A stretch of 64,000 nt of DNA, taken from contig DATGLS010000052.1 in assembly GCA_035293985.1 (NCBI GenBank), positions 1-64,000 on the forward strand, in the 5' to 3' direction. The position numbers and the translations under genes are program-made. The stretch comes from JAVDCA01 sp035293985. GTDB lineage: Bacteria > Pseudomonadota > Alphaproteobacteria > Rhizobiales > Xanthobacteraceae. The notes below the pieces were generated by a model, which was not told the DNA's origin, did no database searches, and was given only the letters and a program-made list of their open reading frames with translations. Below are positions 54,456 to 63,534 of this stretch, piece after piece. Each line of letters opens with the position of its first letter. Position 1 is the stretch's first letter.

Positions 54456-54537
54456 AAAGAGCACCCTTAATGACAGACGCCGCGTCGGGCAACATGCTGA
54501 TTGGGGGAGAGCAGCATCGATCGAGGGCACGGGGGCC

Positions 54538-55332
54538 ATGATCGTTGGACGTCGCGGGACACCGCATTCCTCAGGCCCGAAGGACCTGCCCTACCCGTTC
54601 CTGTCGGCTATCACACGCGGGCCGCGCGGCCACCGAACCCGTCAGATTCAGGACGCCATCCGCGCCGCCATCGTAAATCTCGCCTTGCCCCCCGGCGAAT
54701 TCATCCGCCAGAGCGCGATCTGCGCCCGTCTGCGCGTCTCGCTCGGCCCCGTCATAGAGGCGCTCGACAATCTCGCCGCCGAAGGCTTCGTCGAGATCGT
54801 TCCACATCGCGGCACGCGGGTCTGCCGCATCGACATCACGGCGTGCCGGCAGGCCATGCTGGTTCGGCGCGCCCTCGAGGGCGAGGCGATGCGGCTGCTC
54901 GCACCACGCGCGGATCGTCGGCTGATCGCGCGGCTCGAGGACAACCTGCGCCACCAGGACGTCGCCGTGAAGCAGGCGGACGCGACGGGCTTCGCGCGCC
55001 GCGACTTTGCGTTTCACGACCTTTTGCTGTCGGAGCTCGGCTATCGGCGCGTCCAGGGCGTGGTGGAATCGGCGCGCGCCAAGCTCGATCGAGCGCGCGA
55101 TTTCCTGTTGCGCGAGCCGGAGCGGCGACTGCGGAACTACCTCGATCACCTGGCGATCGTCGACGCGCTCAAGCGGCATGACGCGGCCGCGGCGCAACGC
55201 GCGATGACGCGCCACATCGACACGGCGATGCGGGAGATCGAGACGCGGGGGGCGGAGAACCCGGAGATGTTCGCGCCCCCCTCCGACATCGAACGGGTAT
55301 CGGAGCGGTGGCAGCTGCGTCTCGTCAGTTGA
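54538..55332 (+). CDS. GntR-family transcriptional regulator, FCD subfamily (paralogue of 53058)
   Basis: 264 residues from an ATG preceded by GAGGG; an upstream in-frame ATG at 54391 lies in the LysR remnant. The winged-helix part has IQDAIRAAIVNLALPPGEFI and VSLGPVIEALDNLAAEGFVE; the ligand domain has FHDLLLSELGYRRV, DHLAIVDALKRHD and MTRHIDTAM. Block after block (CRQAM..RRALEGEAMR, RDFAFHDLLLSEL) matches the protein at 53058, so the two arose by duplication. The recognition-helix residues differ (VSRFPVSEAL against VSLGPVIEAL). Its last 8 nt overlap the convergent GST gene. Confidence 0.9.
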   Translation: MIVGRRGTPHSSGPKDLPYPFLSAITRGPRGHRTRQIQDAIRAAIVNLALPPGEFIRQSAICARLRVSLGPVIEALDNLAAEGFVEIVPHRGTRVCRIDITACRQAMLVRRALEGEAMRLLAPRADRRLIARLEDNLRHQDVAVKQADATGFARRDFAFHDLLLSELGYRRVQGVVESARAKLDRARDFLLREPERRLRNYLDHLAIVDALKRHDAAAAQRAMTRHIDTAMREIETRGAENPEMFAPPSDIERVSERWQLRLVS

Positions 55333-55933
55333 TGAGCCCTTCCGCCCTCATCGCCGCCTGCACCTTCGGCCGTGCCGCGACGCGGTCGACATAGGCCTTG
55401 AGGTTGGGCCACTTCGCAATGTCGATCTCGACGCGCGGCGACCACCGCAGGACGGTGAACAGATAGGCGTCCGCGACCGTGAACCTGTCGCCCATCAGGT
55501 ACTGCTTGCCGGCGAGCTGCTTGTCGAGCCAGTCGAAGCGCTTGCCGAGGTTTTCCCGCGAGATCGTCTTGTAGGCGTCGGGCGTGGTCGGCCGGAAGAT
55601 CGGTCCGAAGCTCTTGTGCAGCTCCGAGGTGATGAAGTTGAGCCACTCCTGAACGCGGTAGCGCTCGATGCTGCCGGCGGCCGGCACGAGGCCGGAGGCC
55701 GGCTTCTGGTCGGCGAGGTATTGCACGATCACCGGCCCCTCGGTCAGCATCTCGCCATTGTCGAGCTGCAGCGCCGGGACCTGGCCCTTCGGGTTCACGG
55801 ACCAGTAGTCCTTGCCGGTCTTGGTCTTCTTTTCCTGGTTGTTGACCTGCTCGGTCTCGGCCGCGATGCCGGCCTCCTCCAGCACGATATGCGGCGACAG
55901 CGAACAGGCGCCGGGGGCGAAATAGAGCTTCAT
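55325..55933 (-). CDS. Glutathione S-transferase (beta/proteobacterial type)
   Basis: 202 residues; AAGGAG nine bases before ATG decides the start at 55933 over ATGs six and eighteen nt upstream. KLYFAPGACSLSPHIVLEEA holds the Cys/Ser of beta-class enzymes; NPKGQVPALQLDNGEMLTEG contains the cis-Pro and glutathione-binding residues, and ADAYLFTVLRW is in the helical domain. Conjugates glutathione to electrophiles in the cytoplasm. Stands alone on the minus strand. Confidence 0.93.
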   Translation of the reverse strand: MKLYFAPGACSLSPHIVLEEAGIAAETEQVNNQEKKTKTGKDYWSVNPKGQVPALQLDNGEMLTEGPVIVQYLADQKPASGLVPAAGSIERYRVQEWLNFITSELHKSFGPIFRPTTPDAYKTISRENLGKRFDWLDKQLAGKQYLMGDRFTVADAYLFTVLRWSPRVEIDIAKWPNLKAYVDRVAARPKVQAAMRAEGLIN

Positions 55934-56066
55934 CGGCATGATCTCCTTCACGGAACGGATCGGAAGGGCGCCACCATACTCTGGGCAACCGCCTTTGCCA
56001 GCCGGCCCCTCCGCCTGACCGACGGCGGGCTGGGGCGGCGGAGGGAACCGCTCGCGGGTCTGGTTG

Positions 56067-56082
56067 TTAACAAACGATTAAC
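56067..56082 (+). promoter_or_regulatory. Full CtrA-type binding site
   Basis: TTAA at 56067-56070, seven bases, then TTAAC at 56078-56082: an exact match to the alphaproteobacterial CtrA consensus TTAA-N7-TTAAC. It lies 56 nt upstream of the ATG of the small gene at 56138 and in an otherwise GC-rich stretch. Confidence 0.55.
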
Positions 56083-56137
56083 GCATTTCCGACCATGCTG
56101 GTGCGCCGGGCAGCAGCGAGGGGACGAGGGGATCCAC

Positions 56138-56359
56138 ATGCGCGCCCGTGCCGACCACAATCGGTCTCCGCAATTCGACGCATCACCCCCCACCGACGCC
56201 GGGCCGGAGACATCCGAGCATCTTGTGCGCGCCATGCGGGCGGTATTGGCCAGCCGGCACCCCGAGTCCGCGGCCGAGGCGTTGCGCTTGCTCCGGCATG
56301 GATATCCCGACATCCCACTCGCCATGCGCATCGCTGCGATCTGCGCCGGCGCGAAGTAG
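56138..56359 (+). CDS. Small conserved-looking hypothetical protein
   Basis: 73 residues. ATG preceded by GAGGGGACGAGGGGATC, a G-rich ribosome site. A polar N-terminus (1-25) leads to a helical C-terminal part, EHLVRAMRAVLASRHPESAA then EALRLLRHGYPDIPLAMRIA, that looks like a compact helix-turn-helix-sized bundle but has no motif I can name. Codon third positions look coding (GC-rich). A CtrA-type box precedes it. Ends 9 nt from the convergent livF gene. Confidence 0.65.
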   Translation: MRARADHNRSPQFDASPPTDAGPETSEHLVRAMRAVLASRHPESAAEALRLLRHGYPDIPLAMRIAAICAGAK

Positions 56360-56368
56360 CTGACGTCG

Positions 56369-57072
<704 letters not shown>

Positions 57073-57073
<1 letters not shown>

Positions 57074-57801
57074 CAGGCGAGCGCCTCCTCGCCCAGGTAG
57101 GACTGGATCACGGCCGGCTCGCGCACGATCGCCGCCGGCGCGCCCACCGCGATCGCGGCGCCGTGGTGCAGCACCAGGACGCGGCGCGCGAGCGCCATCA
57201 CGGCGCGCATGACGTGCTCGATCAGCACGATGGTGAGCCCGCTGTCGCGGTTGAGGCCGGCGAGGATCGCGACGATGCGGTCGGTCTCGGTCGGCCGCAG
57301 CCCCGCCATAACCTCGTCGAGCAGCAGGACTTTCGGGTCAGTGGCGAGCGCGCGCGCCACCTCGAGCCGCTTGCGGTCGGGCAGCGTCAGCGCCGCGGCG
57401 GGCTTCGTGCGCTCGTCGATCAGGTCGAGCCGCTCGAGCACGGCGAGCGCGTGGCGCCGCGCCGAGGCGACGTCGCGATGACGCAGCAGCGCACCGATGA
57501 CGACGTTGTCCTCGACCGACAAGGCCGGAAACGGCCGCACGATCTGGAAGGTTCGGCCGATGCCGCGGCGGCAGATGGCGTCGGGCGAAAGCCCGTCGAT
57601 GCGTTCTCCGGCGAACTGAATCGTGCCCTCATCCGGGGCGAGCACACCCGCGATGGTGTTGAACAAGGTCGTCTTGCCGGCTCCGTTCGGGCCGATCACC
57701 GCGAGAATGTCGCCGGCCGCGACCGTGAAGCTCACGGCGTCGACCGCGAGCAGCCCGCGAAATCGCTTGCTCACCCGATCGATCGTGAGGAGCGCCGTCA
57801 C
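57073..57801 (-). CDS. livG: Branched-chain amino acid-type ABC transporter ATP-binding protein
   Basis: 242 residues from GTG, with GTGA overlapping the livM stop. Walker A GPNGAGKTTLFNTIAG near 38, IGRTFQIVRPFPALSVEDNV near 85 (LivG pattern), Walker B VLLLDEVMAGLRPTE. The ABC signature is degenerate (LTLPDRKRLEVARAL in place of LxYGxQRRLEIARAL), as in many LivG proteins of uncharacterised paralogues. Slightly shorter than E. coli LivG (255). Confidence 0.92.
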
Positions 57802-58799
57802 GGCGAGCGCTCCTTGAGGCCGAGGACGCGCGCAAGCCACGGCCACACGCCATTGGGACGCGCGCAGATGATGGCGATCAAGGTCAGGCCGTAGAACACC
57901 GCTTTGGCGCCGGGAGCGTCGATGCCGAGCCGTGACGTGAGCGCAATCAGGCCCTCGCCGAGCGGCGTCAGGATGAAGGCGCCGACCACCGGGCCGAACA
58001 CGGTGCCGAGCCCGCCGACGATCGGCCCGAGGATCAGCTCGATCGAGCGCTCGATGTCGAACACCTGCGCCGGAAAGAGATTGTTGTAGTAGAACGCGTA
58101 GAAGACGCCGCCGACCGCGGTCATGCCGGACGACACCAGCACGGCTGTCATCTTGGCGCGAAAGGCATTGATTCCGAGCGAGCGCGCCGCAATCTCGTCC
58201 TCGCGGACCGCGAGCCATTGGTAGCCCAAGCGCGAGCGCGACAGCTTCGCCGCGACCACCACGCCGGCGGCCGCAAGCGCGAGCGCCACGTAGTAGAACA
58301 GAAGCTGCCCGCCGCGCAGGTTCCACCATTCCCCGAGCCGCTCCTGCTGATAGGGAAGAAAGAGGCCGCCCGAGCCGCCCGTGAAGCCGATATTGTCGAA
58401 GGCGATGCGGGTGAACTCGGCGGCCGCGATGGTGAGGAGCGCGAAATAGACGCCCTCGACGCCGAAGCGAAAACCGAGCCAGCCGACCACCGCGCCGAAC
58501 ACCATTGCGAGCAGGACCGCAGCAAAGACGCCGAGCCACGGGCCGATGCCGAAATGCACCCACAGCAGCGCCGCCACATAGGCGCCCAGGCCGACGTAAA
58601 GCGCGTGACCGAGCGAGAGCTGCCCGGCATAGCCCATCATCAGGTTCCACGCCTGACCCACATAGGCGAAGTAGAGGACCAGCGTGAGCACCGAGATCAG
58701 GTAGCGGTCGACCGCGAGTGGCGCCGCCGCGAGCGCCACGAGGAGCATGGCGATCAATCCGCGCGCGCGGGGCTCGAGGCCGCGCCACAGCTCGATCAT
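57798..58799 (-). CDS. livM: Branched-chain amino acid-type ABC transporter permease
   Basis: 333 residues, about nine membrane helices. AWNLMMGYAGQLSLGHALYV near 50 is the LivM hallmark, and GGLGTVFGPVVGAFILTPLG near 260 is the EAA-like loop contacting the ATPases. Overlaps livH by four bases upstream (ATGA) and livG downstream. Imports an amino acid or an organic acid across the inner membrane. Confidence 0.94.
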   Translation of the reverse strand: MIELWRGLEPRARGLIAMLLVALAAAPLAVDRYLISVLTLVLYFAYVGQAWNLMMGYAGQLSLGHALYVGLGAYVAALLWVHFGIGPWLGVFAAVLLAMVFGAVVGWLGFRFGVEGVYFALLTIAAAEFTRIAFDNIGFTGGSGGLFLPYQQERLGEWWNLRGGQLLFYYVALALAAAGVVVAAKLSRSRLGYQWLAVREDEIAARSLGINAFRAKMTAVLVSSGMTAVGGVFYAFYYNNLFPAQVFDIERSIELILGPIVGGLGTVFGPVVGAFILTPLGEGLIALTSRLGIDAPGAKAVFYGLTLIAIICARPNGVWPWLARVLGLKERSP

Positions 58800-59665
58800 G
58801 CGCGCCGCCCCAGAAGACCGCGCGGCCGCAGCACCAGCACGGCGATCAGCAGCGCGAACGAGAACATGCTCTTCATCGACGGCTGAATGATGAACCCGGC
58901 CAGCGCCTCGGAAACGCCGATCAGCACGCCGCCGACCAGCGCGCCCGCCATCGAGCCGAGGCCGCCGACGATGACGATGATGAAGGCGAGCAGCGTATAG
59001 GCCGGCCCCAGGGTCGGCGCGGCATCGGCGATCGTCACCATCAGGGCGCCGGCGGCGCCGACGCAGGCGAGCCCGACGCCGAAGGTGATCGCATAGAGGC
59101 GCTTCACGTTGAGGCCCACGACCGCGGCGCCGGTGAGATTGTCGGCGCAGGCGCGGATCGCGGTTCCGGTCGCGGTGTAGCGGAAGAAACAGAACAGCGT
59201 CGCGGCGATCGCCAACGCCGCGACCGCCGAGTAGATGCGCACCTTGTCGATGAACAGGGGACCGACCGCGTAGCTGTCGAACGCATACGGCAGATTGGCC
59301 GGGCGCGCGTCGGGCCCGAACAGCATCAGCAGCCCATTGAGGATGACGATTGCGATGCCGACCAGCAGGATGAACTGCTCATGCTCCGACCGGCCGACGA
59401 AGGAATTGATCAACGTCGCCTGCAACAGAAATCCGACGAGGAAGAACGTCGCCGCGATCGGCAGCATGGTGACCAGCGGATCGAGGCCGAGGGTGTGAAA
59501 TAGAAGGAAGGCGGCGTACATGGCGACCACGGCGAACTCGCCATGGGCGAAATTGACGACGCGCACCACGCCGAAGATCACCGATAGGCCGAGCGCCATC
59601 AGGCCGTAGACGAGCCCCGTGAGCACGCCCTGCACCACCACGCCGAGGTAGATCGACCAGATCAT
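58796..59665 (-). CDS. livH: Branched-chain amino acid-type ABC transporter permease
   Basis: 289 residues, about eight membrane helices. GLVYGLMALGLSVIFGVVRV then NFAHGEFAVVAMYAAFL near the N-terminus, and VGGLGSMAGALVGGVLIGVS near 235 are LivH marks. Forms the heterodimeric channel with LivM. A hairpin repeat lies in the 99-nt spacer between it and the binding-protein gene. Confidence 0.94.
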   Translation of the reverse strand: MIWSIYLGVVVQGVLTGLVYGLMALGLSVIFGVVRVVNFAHGEFAVVAMYAAFLLFHTLGLDPLVTMLPIAATFFLVGFLLQATLINSFVGRSEHEQFILLVGIAIVILNGLLMLFGPDARPANLPYAFDSYAVGPLFIDKVRIYSAVAALAIAATLFCFFRYTATGTAIRACADNLTGAAVVGLNVKRLYAITFGVGLACVGAAGALMVTIADAAPTLGPAYTLLAFIIVIVGGLGSMAGALVGGVLIGVSEALAGFIIQPSMKSMFSFALLIAVLVLRPRGLLGRRA

Positions 59666-59688
59666 GATGGCGGTACGCTCGCCCCTGC

Positions 59689-59757
59689 GTAGCCAGGATG
59701 GAGCGAAGCGTAATCCGGGGGCGGCCCCGCATTCCGCTCCGCTCCATGCGGGCTACA
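59689..59757. repeat. Intergenic palindromic element, possibly REP-like
   Basis: TAGCCAGGATGGAGCGAAGC at the left and CGCTCCATGCGGGCTA at the right are imperfect inverted repeats around a GC-rich centre (CCGGGGGCGGCCCCG). I recall similar elements, with GATGGAGCGAAGCG, as dispersed repeats in Bradyrhizobium relatives. It sits between the binding-protein gene and livH and could attenuate transcription, allowing more binding protein than permease. Confidence 0.65.
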
Positions 59758-59764
59758 AGTCCCT

Positions 59765-61000
59765 TTACGTCCGCCCCTGCCACCCCGGCATAGGCAGAAC
59801 CGGCGTCATCGTCGCGACGGCGGCCGGCAACACCACGGTCGGCGTGCGGCCGCGGTTCTGCACGGCCGCCGACGGGATACCGACGTTTTGCCCCTTGGCG
59901 TCGAAGGTGATCGGCGGGCCGATCATCACATGATCAGCGATGTTCGTTGCCCGGATCGCCTGCATGAGCTCCGGCCCGTGCGTCGTGCCGGCGCGCTTGA
60001 AGCCGTCGGCGGCGATCAGCAGCGCCTCGAAGGTGAAGCCGACGTTGAAGCACTCGACCGCGAAGCGGAACTTGGGATTGGCCGGCTTGAACGCGGCCTC
60101 CAATGCCTGCGACATGTGCCCTTTCGGATTGGCCCACGGGATGTTGTAGATCGGATAGTCGGCGAGCGGCCCGAGCGCCTGGTAGAACTCCTCGTCGTAG
60201 AGGCCGGGCGACCCGGGCGAGATGATGCCCATGGGCTCGAAATGCTGGCGCACCATGTCGCGCACCAGCTTGATCGCGTCGGCCGCGCGCGTCACCACCA
60301 GCAGCAGGTTGGGATTGAGCGCCCGGATCTTGGTGACCTCGACCGAGAGATCCTGCGCCTTCGGATCATAGGCGATCGATTCGAGCAGGCGGAACGGCAG
60401 GCCGGCGTTGGGAAAGATCTTGTCCATCGCCTGACGCTGCGAGGTGCCGAAGGTGTCGTTGGCGTGCAGAAAGACCGCGGTCTTGGGATCGATGTGGGTC
60501 GCGCCGATCAGGTCCTTGATCAGCTTGAGGCCGTTGGTCACCAACTGGCCGCCGGTCGGGAAATTGCGCACCAGGAACTTGTAGCCCTGCTCGGTGAGCT
60601 GCGGTGCGGCGCCGATATTGACCACCAGCGGCACCTGGCGCTGCTCGCATACCTGCGCCATCGCGAGCGTCGAGGCCGAATCGAAGGCGCCGATCACACC
60701 CTGCGCGCCATCATTGATGACCCGCTCGCATTGGGTGCGGGCGACGTCCGGATTGGACTCGATGTCGACGTGCACCAGGTCCACCTGGTAGCCGAAATCG
60801 GCCAGCACCTTCGGGGCGATCAGCGCGCCGCGGTGGCAGCTCTGGCCGGCCGGCGCGAGGTAGCCCGAGCGCGGCAGCAGCACCGCGAGCTTGATCGCCT
60901 TGGCCTGCGCCCGCACCACGGCGGGCGCCGCCACGACGGTGGCGGCGGCCGCCGCCCCGGCAAGGACGTGGCGGCGATTGGGTGTCGGTGAACGGCGCAT
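59765..61000 (-). CDS. Periplasmic binding protein of the Liv-type transporter
   Basis: 411 residues. The ATG has GGGGAGAGA upstream. A twin-arginine signal peptide fits the N-terminus (RRHVLAGAAAAATVVAAPAV, cleavage near 32, VRAQA). Mature protein has IKLAVLLPRSGYLAPAGQSC and the two-lobed type I fold (GVIGAFDSASTLAMAQV). First gene of the transport operon (binding protein, livH, livM, livG, livF). Ligand may be an amino acid, amide or aromatic acid; not readable from sequence. Confidence 0.9.
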   Translation of the reverse strand: MRRSPTPNRRHVLAGAAAAATVVAAPAVVRAQAKAIKLAVLLPRSGYLAPAGQSCHRGALIAPKVLADFGYQVDLVHVDIESNPDVARTQCERVINDGAQGVIGAFDSASTLAMAQVCEQRQVPLVVNIGAAPQLTEQGYKFLVRNFPTGGQLVTNGLKLIKDLIGATHIDPKTAVFLHANDTFGTSQRQAMDKIFPNAGLPFRLLESIAYDPKAQDLSVEVTKIRALNPNLLLVVTRAADAIKLVRDMVRQHFEPMGIISPGSPGLYDEEFYQALGPLADYPIYNIPWANPKGHMSQALEAAFKPANPKFRFAVECFNVGFTFEALLIAADGFKRAGTTHGPELMQAIRATNIADHVMIGPPITFDAKGQNVGIPSAAVQNRGRTPTVVLPAAVATMTPVLPMPGWQGRT

Positions 61001-61154
61001 GGGTGTGTCTCTCCCCTCGGCGAGGTTTGGCCGAACGTTATCGGGTTTTGCAGGCAAACGTAAACCGGCTGCGAGACGCAAGCGCGAGCCGCATTCCCTG
61101 CCCCCTCGCGCGAAAGCGTCCTTGAAGGGGGAGGGTCGCGAGCCGAAGGCGAGC

Positions 61155-61182
61155 GGGGTGGGGTGGGCTGTCACCCCACCCC
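61155..61182. repeat. Perfect 11-bp GC-rich hairpin within a longer palindromic element
   Basis: GGGGTGGGGTG and CACCCCACCCC pair perfectly around a 6-base loop. Outer arms extend the element to about 61090-61250, with GCGAGC/GCTCGC and CCTTGAAGGGGGAGGG against CCCTTCAGGGGAGGGTG-type pieces. It fills the space between two binding-protein genes and may act as a terminator or REP-like repeat. Confidence 0.7.
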
Positions 61183-61257
61183 GGCTCGCATTTCGCTTCG
61201 CTCAATGCGATCCGCCCCTCCCGTTTCAGGATCCCTTCAGGGGAGGGTGAAAAGCCG

Positions 61258-62238
61258 CTACTTCGTGCGCGGCGGAATCTGGATGAATTCCTTGATCTGC
61301 TCAGGCGTGAGCGGCTTGTCGAGGAACTTCAGCTTCACGGCGTCGCGGATCGCGCCGTCGAGATCGGCCATGGTGTCGCTCTGCAGCGCGGCCTTGGTCT
61401 GGAATTCCGCCATCGATTGGCGCACCAGGGCCTCGTCGATCTTGGTCTTCTTCGAAAACGCCGTGATCGCGTCCGGGCTCGAATACATCCAGTCGACCGC
61501 CTCGCGATAACCCATCATAAAGCGGTCGACCGCGTCCTTGCGCGTCTTGAGCACGTTGGCGTTGGCGATCAGCACCCGCACGGTCTGCCCGCGCAGCGAC
61601 GGCACGTCGCTGCCGCGCGCGATGATGCGGATCTTACCCTCCTTGATCTCCTTCAGCCCGAACGGCGGCGCCGCCCAGCCGATGTCGATCTGGCCGGACA
61701 TGACGGCGGTGAGCGTCGCCGGCGGCCCGCCGGTCGAGGTCGGCTTCGCCTTGGCGCCGAGCTCGTCGACGAAGGCGACCACGATGTTGTTCGAGCTCGA
61801 GCCGTTGGTCGAATACGCGATGGTGTTGCTCGCGGTCGTGTCCTTGAGGCTATGGATCGGCGAATCCGCCTTCACGTACCAATAGAGGTCGCCGGTGCCC
61901 GTGAAGGCCGGCGCAATGATGCGCACCGGCGCGCCCTTCGCCATGGCGCGCAGCACGCCGGCGACGCCGACGCCTCCGCCGAGATCGGCGCTGCCGGAGA
62001 TCACCGCCTGCACGGTCTCGCCGGCGCCGGCGGTGCCGAAGTTCTCCAGCACGATGTTGTGCTTCCGGAAGAAGCCGGCGTCCTGCCCGAGCGTCGGCGC
62101 CTGGTTCTCCCAGTTGTTGATCTGGCCGATCGCCATCTTGAACGTATCGTCCGCTGCCGATGCCGGCAGCGTCATCAGGGCCAGGGCCGCGACGGCGAGG
62201 CCGGCCCCGATCCCGGCCCCAACTCGAATCCGTTTCAT
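61258..62238 (-). CDS. ABC transporter substrate-binding protein, NMT1/SsuA-like
   Basis: 326 residues; ATG overlaps the stop of the class II aldolase gene (ATGA) and has GGGAGAAGGAAACG upstream. Sec signal AGLAVAALALMTLPASA, cleaved near 29 (ASAAD). LGQDAGFFRKHNIVLENFGT and SGSADLGGGVGVAGVLRAMA are type II binding-protein features of the nitrate/sulfonate/taurine/thiamine-precursor family. No matching permease or ATPase gene is adjacent. May feed the aldolase gene product's pathway. Confidence 0.88.
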   Translation of the reverse strand: MKRIRVGAGIGAGLAVAALALMTLPASAADDTFKMAIGQINNWENQAPTLGQDAGFFRKHNIVLENFGTAGAGETVQAVISGSADLGGGVGVAGVLRAMAKGAPVRIIAPAFTGTGDLYWYVKADSPIHSLKDTTASNTIAYSTNGSSSNNIVVAFVDELGAKAKPTSTGGPPATLTAVMSGQIDIGWAAPPFGLKEIKEGKIRIIARGSDVPSLRGQTVRVLIANANVLKTRKDAVDRFMMGYREAVDWMYSSPDAITAFSKKTKIDEALVRQSMAEFQTKAALQSDTMADLDGAIRDAVKLKFLDKPLTPEQIKEFIQIPPRTK

Positions 62239-63059
62239 CGTTTCCTTCTCCCTTTGCCGGCGCCCCGCTTCGCGGCTGGCGCCTGCCGCGTCGCGCGCGA
62301 CGATGAACCTTTGCGCGCCTGCGCGGAAGTGCCCGGCGGCATTCCGCCGCGCTTGGCGAGCCGCGTCGCCCAGTATTCCCAGGTGCGCAGCGGCACGCTC
62401 GGGATCTTGTTGATCGCCCCGGCCATCTCGATCTCGCCCGGCGTCAGCATGCCGACGCGCCCCATCTTCTTGCCTTCGCTGAGATAGACCGCATTGAGAC
62501 AGGAGTAGATCGAGCGAAACACGAGCTCGCGCAGGCTCGCGCCGACGACCGTCGCGCCGTGCCGGCGCATCAGCACCACCGAATGGGACCCGAGCGCGCG
62601 GGCGAGCGAGGCGCCCTCCTCGGGTTTCACCACCAGCAAATTGGTGTCGCCGAAATCGTCGATGCTGTCCCAGAACGGCACCGTGGCGCCGATGGTCGCG
62701 CCGAGGTGAAAGACCGGCACCAGCGGCTCGCCGGTGATGCAGAACGGCATCACGGCCGGCGCATGATGGTGGCACACCGCCATCACGTCCGGCCGCGCCT
62801 TGTAGATCTCGCCATGAATGACCCGCTCGGAATACATCGGCACGGTCGGCGGCACGACCGGCGCCGAGTCGAGCGTGAACTCGAGGATGTCGGCCGGCTC
62901 GATCAGCTCGGGCGAGCGCGAGCGCGGCAGGAGATAACGGCCGGGATCGCCGGGATGGCGCACGCTGACGTGACCGAAAGCGTCGAGCACGCCCTCATAG
63001 CCGAGGATGCGATTGGCGACGGCGAGCTCGTGGCGCAGGTTGGCGAGGGAGTCGGGCAC
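62235..63059 (-). CDS. Class II aldolase/adducin-family protein
   Basis: 274 residues from GTG, with AAAGGAA seven bases upstream; a TTG eight codons earlier is possible. GHVSVRHPGDPGRYLLPRSR near 30, HGEIYKARPDVMAVCHHHAP near 90 (zinc-binding His residues) and MRRHGATVVGASLREL near 170 define the fuculose-phosphate aldolase/RhaD fold. The C-terminus is a basic tail (KRGAGKGRRKR). Metal-dependent cleavage or decarboxylation of a hydroxy-keto acid. Coupled to a binding-protein gene downstream. Confidence 0.88.
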   Translation of the reverse strand: MPDSLANLRHELAVANRILGYEGVLDAFGHVSVRHPGDPGRYLLPRSRSPELIEPADILEFTLDSAPVVPPTVPMYSERVIHGEIYKARPDVMAVCHHHAPAVMPFCITGEPLVPVFHLGATIGATVPFWDSIDDFGDTNLLVVKPEEGASLARALGSHSVVLMRRHGATVVGASLRELVFRSIYSCLNAVYLSEGKKMGRVGMLTPGEIEMAGAINKIPSVPLRTWEYWATRLAKRGGMPPGTSAQARKGSSSRATRQAPAAKRGAGKGRRKR

Positions 63060-63141
63060 GGCTGTTCCTTTCGGCAAAGAAATTCTGCGGGACAGAAAGC
63101 CGAAAGTGGACACATTGCGCAAGCGCGTTGAGCCGCGAGGT

Positions 63142-63348
63142 CTACCTGTCGATGTATTCCACGCTGCCGGTTGGCGCCGGAACAGGCAAGCCGTCCTCGC
63201 GCAATCCCTCGATGTGAAATCGAATGGCGGAACGAATCTCCACCTCGACGTGAGCGACCGTGTCGCCGGTCGCCATTCAGCCTGGCAGATCCGGCACATG
63301 GGCCGAATAGTTGCCTTCCGCCTTTTCAATGACTACCGCATAGCGCAT
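63142..63348 (-). pseudogene. hicB: hicB antitoxin, interrupted by a nonsense codon
   Basis: The frame reads MRYAVVIEKAEGNYSAHVPD, LPG, then TGA, then MATGDTVAHVEVEIRSAI and EGLREDGLPVPAPTG, ending at TAG (63142). This is the HicB fold (partial RNase H-like domain), with the stop exactly where intact members have the Cys of LPGC. The ATG overlaps the hicA stop (TGATG). A C-to-A change (TGC to TGA) explains it. Confidence 0.8.
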
Positions 63349-63515
63349 CAGCGCAGCTCCCTCAGGCCGGCCTGTTTCAAGATCGTCGGACGGCTTTCCC
63401 GCGATTGTCACGCGACGGGGCTTAATAGAATGCTTGAATGGACGATGACTACCGCAAGTGGCGACGAGCTATAGCCATCCCGCTCGATCATGCGAATGGC
63501 CTCACGGATTTTCAT
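63348..63515 (-). pseudogene. hicA: hicA toxin, broken by two frameshifts
   Basis: ATG at 63515 opens MKIREAIRMIERDG, the HicA start. About one base is then missing at 63466-63473; the next frame reads VATCGSHRPFKHSIKPRRVT then IAGKPSDDLE (the G-S-H catalytic His block intact). A base gain near 63376 returns to the first frame for QAGLRELR and the TGA at 63348. Decayed toxin of a HicAB module. Confidence 0.78.
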
Positions 63516-63534
63516 CGCATGAGGCCTTGCAGAC

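Noticed and set aside
63276..63281. In-frame TGA in hicB read as selenocysteine
   Set aside because: No SECIS-like hairpin is evident, HicB is not a selenoprotein family, and hicA is also broken.
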